Source: Myxococcales bacterium (lineage in GTDB: Bacteria; Myxococcota_A; Polyangia; Polyangiales; Polyangiaceae). From it: a stretch of 64,000 nt of DNA. The position numbers and the translations under genes were made by a program. The notes beneath the pieces are model-generated. The model saw nothing but the letters and a program-made list of their open reading frames with translations. It made no database searches and was not told the DNA's origin. This document shows, one piece after another, positions 62,067 to 64,000 of this stretch (positions are counted from its first letter, which is position 1; every line of letters begins with the position of its first letter). The DNA lies in assembly GCA_004193285.1 (NCBI GenBank), contig SECP01000044.1, positions 1 through 64,000 of the forward strand. Direction: 5' to 3'.

Positions 62067-62510
62067 TCAGGCAGCGGCGGGAAGCTCGCTGGTGCAGTAC
62101 TTACAGCGGGTGGCCTTGGCCGGCACCGTTTCACAGCAGGCGGGGCACTCCTTCACTGCCGGTGGAGGGGCCGCCGGGTCGTGATGCCCAAAGCGATGCT
62201 CGGCCGCTTTGATGATGCGGCTGACGATCAGGAACAGCACGAGCGCGACCACGAAAAAGTCCAGCACGGAGCCGATGAAGTCGCCGTAGGCGAGCACGAC
62301 GTTGTCCTTCGGCTCGGCCGCTTGCTTCAAGACCATGCCGCTCTTGCGCCAATCCCCGCTCGGCAGCACCAGCGCCACGATGGGCATGACCAGATCCGCG
62401 ACCAGCGCCGACACGATCTTGCCGAACGCGCCGCCGATCACCACGCCGACGGCCAAATCCACCACATTGCCCTTGAACGCGAACTTCTTGAAATCGTCGA
62501 TGAACGCCAT
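62067..62510 (-). CDS. mscL: Large-conductance mechanosensitive channel MscL with C-terminal zinc ribbon
   Basis: The ATG at 62510 begins MAFIDDFKKFAFKGNVVDL, the conserved MscL start, followed by VGVVIGGAFGKIVSALVADL (TM1), the periplasmic loop and VLDFFVVALVLFLIVSRII (TM2). It opens under membrane tension to protect from osmotic downshock. The cytoplasmic tail is unusual. Instead of only the helical bundle it ends with Cys122-x2-Cys125-Cys126 ... Cys136-x2-Cys139 (CPACCETVPAKATRCKYC), a zinc-ribbon pattern. The longer reading from 62972 is an artefact that crosses the next gene. Confidence 0.92.
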   Translation of the reverse strand: MAFIDDFKKFAFKGNVVDLAVGVVIGGAFGKIVSALVADLVMPIVALVLPSGDWRKSGMVLKQAAEPKDNVVLAYGDFIGSVLDFFVVALVLFLIVSRIIKAAEHRFGHHDPAAPPPAVKECPACCETVPAKATRCKYCTSELPAAA

Positions 62511-62593
62511 GCGCGGCCGAGCATAGCCGCGCTCCGTTTCCGAACCGAGACGCGAGTGGGCCGTTCGACCCATGACCGCAAGGCACTCGCGAG

Positions 62594-63223
62594 CTACGCC
62601 GTCGGTCTGCGGCTGTGTCGCTTTTGGCCAGCCTCCACGTCCAGCCGCTCGAAGAAGCCTTGCACGGCGGCAAGCTCCGGCGAGGACACCGGAACCTCCG
62701 CCCCACGCAGTAGCTCCGCCAGCTCGTAGCAATGGTCGACCGAGGCTTGGAAGTAATCTTGATGACGCGAAGTGCGGCGCACGAGTAGCGCCTCCACGTC
62801 CGGCAGGACGCTCTTGAGCACGGGAAAGCGCCGCTCGAGCAGGCTCCAGGCTTTGAGAGGTACGAAGGACTCGATGATGCCCGAGCGCCCCGGAAAGGTC
62901 GCCACGACCTCGCCGGTGCGGCTCCGCATCGTGAAATAGGCGAGCCCTCCCGGAACGCGCAGGTCCGCCCAACTGGCGTCATCGATCGATAGCCCGCCCA
63001 AGCGCGCCGCGCGGCGCTGGAGGCGCAGGTAGCGAGCTCCCTGGCGCTCCTGCTGCTCGGAAAACAGCGCCGCACACGAGCGGCAGGCGCAAAACACGCG
63101 GCGCGCATCCGGCTCGAGCAAGTGCTCGTGGTCGACGGAGATGGCCTCCGCGCAGAGCTCACACTCCTCGATCGGAGCTCCGGTCACGAAAGCGCGAAGC
63201 TTTGCCAGCACGGCATTCGTCAT
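62594..63223 (-). CDS. DUF5947-family protein with cysteine clusters
   Basis: The ATG at 63223 is chosen because the domain begins soon after it; the longer reading to 63382 adds unrelated sequence. The 209-residue protein opens with a paired-cysteine region (Cys21-x2-Cys24 in CELC; Cys45-x-Cys47-x2-Cys50 in CACRSC) and contains HEHLLEPDARRVF, GLAYFTMRSRTG and VATFPGRSGIIES. This matches the DUF5947 family, often found next to NiFe hydrogenase genes. No hydrogenase gene lies in the window, so the role here is uncertain. The cysteines suggest metal binding. Confidence 0.8.
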   Translation of the reverse strand: MTNAVLAKLRAFVTGAPIEECELCAEAISVDHEHLLEPDARRVFCACRSCAALFSEQQERQGARYLRLQRRAARLGGLSIDDASWADLRVPGGLAYFTMRSRTGEVVATFPGRSGIIESFVPLKAWSLLERRFPVLKSVLPDVEALLVRRTSRHQDYFQASVDHCYELAELLRGAEVPVSSPELAAVQGFFERLDVEAGQKRHSRRPTA

Positions 63224-63414
63224 GCAGCTTTTTCCCTCTTCGGCCGAGCCACGCGCGAGCGCATGACCCGATCGAGCGAACCCCCAAGATACACGCGCGA
63301 GCGCGGAGCACGATAGCTTTCTCGATTTCCGAACGGATTCGATGGTTTTCGCCGGCACGGGGCTCGCGAGGCGCATTCGCAACGCTCGCAGTGCTAGAAA
63401 GCGGGTGGAGGGCG

Positions 63415-64000
63415 ATGCTGAGCTGCAGGCAAAAGCGAACAGCGGCGATGGCGGCGGCGCTCGCGGCGTGCGGCGCGCGCTCGGGCTTGCTCGACCCGCT
63501 TCAAAGTGAGATTTCCGGCGAGTCAGGCTCGGGCGGCAGCGGGGGGAGCGGCGGAGCAGCTGCGGGCGGCAGCGCAGCCTCCACGGGCGGCAAGGTGGGC
63601 GGCGGCGCAGCCTCCGCGAGCGGCAAGGTGGGCGGCGGCGGCGCCGGCGTTGCTGGGAGCGGGCAGGCGGGCGCGTGCTCGCTGCCCCTCGAAGACTGCC
63701 TAGCGGTAGAGCAGCCGGAGTGCCCAGGCTTGCGGCCGCGGTGCGAGGGGCGCATCGAGTTTCACGAGGTCTTCGAAACCAACGGGTATTCGTACGTCAA
63801 CGACGTCGCCACGGGCCCGAGCGGCCGTGCTGCCATCACCGGCTATCATTTCGGGGAGACCTTCTTCGGCTCGCGCCACTTCACGACCGACTCCTTCCCA
63901 GGCGGGCGGCGGGAGGTAGCGTTCGTGGTTTCGTTCGACACCGCGCACGCGCTGGAATGGGTGTACCAGGATCCGGAGCAAAGCCATGGGGTGGCGCTCG
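63415..64000 (+). CDS. Lipoprotein with Gly-rich linker, 3' end cut by window edge
   Basis: Reading from the ATG at 63415 gives a lipoprotein signal (LAAC lipobox at Cys19). A Gly/Ser/Ala-rich linker follows (about 30-85) with imperfect 36-39-bp repeats encoding GGSAAS and GKVGGG blocks. A domain with CSLPLEDCLAVEQPECPGL and a beta-rich region then begin (GRIEFHEVFETNGYSYVNDV; AAITGYHFGETFFG). The second region resembles the repeating strands of propeller-type (SBBP-like) surface proteins. The frame remains open at the window end, so length and C-terminus are unknown. Confidence 0.75.
   Translation, partial: MLSCRQKRTAAMAAALAACGARSGLLDPLQSEISGESGSGGSGGSGGAAAGGSAASTGGKVGGGAASASGKVGGGGAGVAGSGQAGACSLPLEDCLAVEQPECPGLRPRCEGRIEFHEVFETNGYSYVNDVATGPSGRAAITGYHFGETFFGSRHFTTDSFPGGRREVAFVVSFDTAHALEWVYQDPEQSHGVAL

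Noticed and set aside
62511-62972. N-terminal extension of MscL to about 300 residues
   Set aside because: The extension crosses the DUF5947 gene in another frame and MscL has a conserved start at 62510.

Overview
The window is a dense, very GC-rich stretch of bacterial chromosome. It looks like a myxobacterium of the Polyangia/Sorangium type. The evidence is the number of lipoproteins with Gly/Ser/Ala-rich linkers, the eukaryote-like Ser/Thr kinases, a MYXO-CTERM-like protein tail, a PilZ domain of the Myxococcus paralogous type, ECF sigma/anti-sigma pairs, and frequent GTG starts with 4-nt ATGA/GTGA overlaps. I saw no rRNA, tRNA, CRISPR array, insertion sequence, integrase or phage gene. 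The species assignment is inference.

Layout. 1-4.5 kb: an ECF sigma/anti-sigma pair diverges from a predicted outer-membrane protein and an RND/MMPL exporter. 4.5-10.1 kb: two lipoproteins, then a Ser/Thr kinase, a TPR/two-TM protein and a four-repeat Cys-rich lipoprotein. 10.1-16 kb: a LamG lipoprotein with a two-domain polyphosphate:AMP phosphotransferase (minus), a TonB-dependent receptor, and a divergent lipoprotein of unknown role. 16-24 kb (minus): a giant DUF3686 AAA ATPase with a PilZ tail, and a YqiK-type flotillin. 24-29 kb: a Kelch-like lipoprotein diverging from an ECF sigma / zinc-type anti-sigma / caspase-barrel operon. 29-32 kb: a glutaredoxin-domain protein, then minus-strand YqiJ-like, K+-channel-like and lipoprotein-methyltransferase genes. 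32-40 kb: a second TPR/PEGA/two-TM protein coupled to a 14-repeat Calx-beta-like lipoprotein, a GYF_2 protein and a VOC protein. 40-49 kb: a large lipoprotein, an NtrY-like histidine kinase, a chemoreceptor, a MYXO-CTERM-type protein, a transglutaminase and a small YXWV lipoprotein. 49-53 kb: a UDP-sugar pyrophosphorylase, a YqjI/YqjH-like PadR-ferric-reductase operon with a clear operator and an apparent frameshift, an 800-bp intergenic region with a hexamer repeat, and an unknown protein. 53-64 kb: a CHASE-Ser/Thr kinase diverging from a GAF histidine kinase, a barrel-SppA fusion with a degenerate ABC ATPase, motA-motB, an mscL with a zinc ribbon, a DUF5947 protein and a truncated lipoprotein.

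Genes that appear to work together: (i) flotillin + DUF3686 ATPase + YqiJ + channel, a membrane-stress type module split over two nearby loci; (ii) sigma, anti-sigma and caspase-barrel, joined by two 4-base-type overlaps; (iii) PadR and siderophore-interacting ferric reductase under a palindromic operator that covers the PadR start codon; (iv) two parallel pairs of a TPR/PEGA/two-TM protein followed, with overlapping codons, by a repeat lipoprotein; (v) motA-motB. The most unusual architectures are the caspase-barrel fusion, the AAA-PilZ fusion, the CHASE-Ser/Thr kinase, the barrel-SppA fusion and the channel-like protein with an altered selectivity filter.
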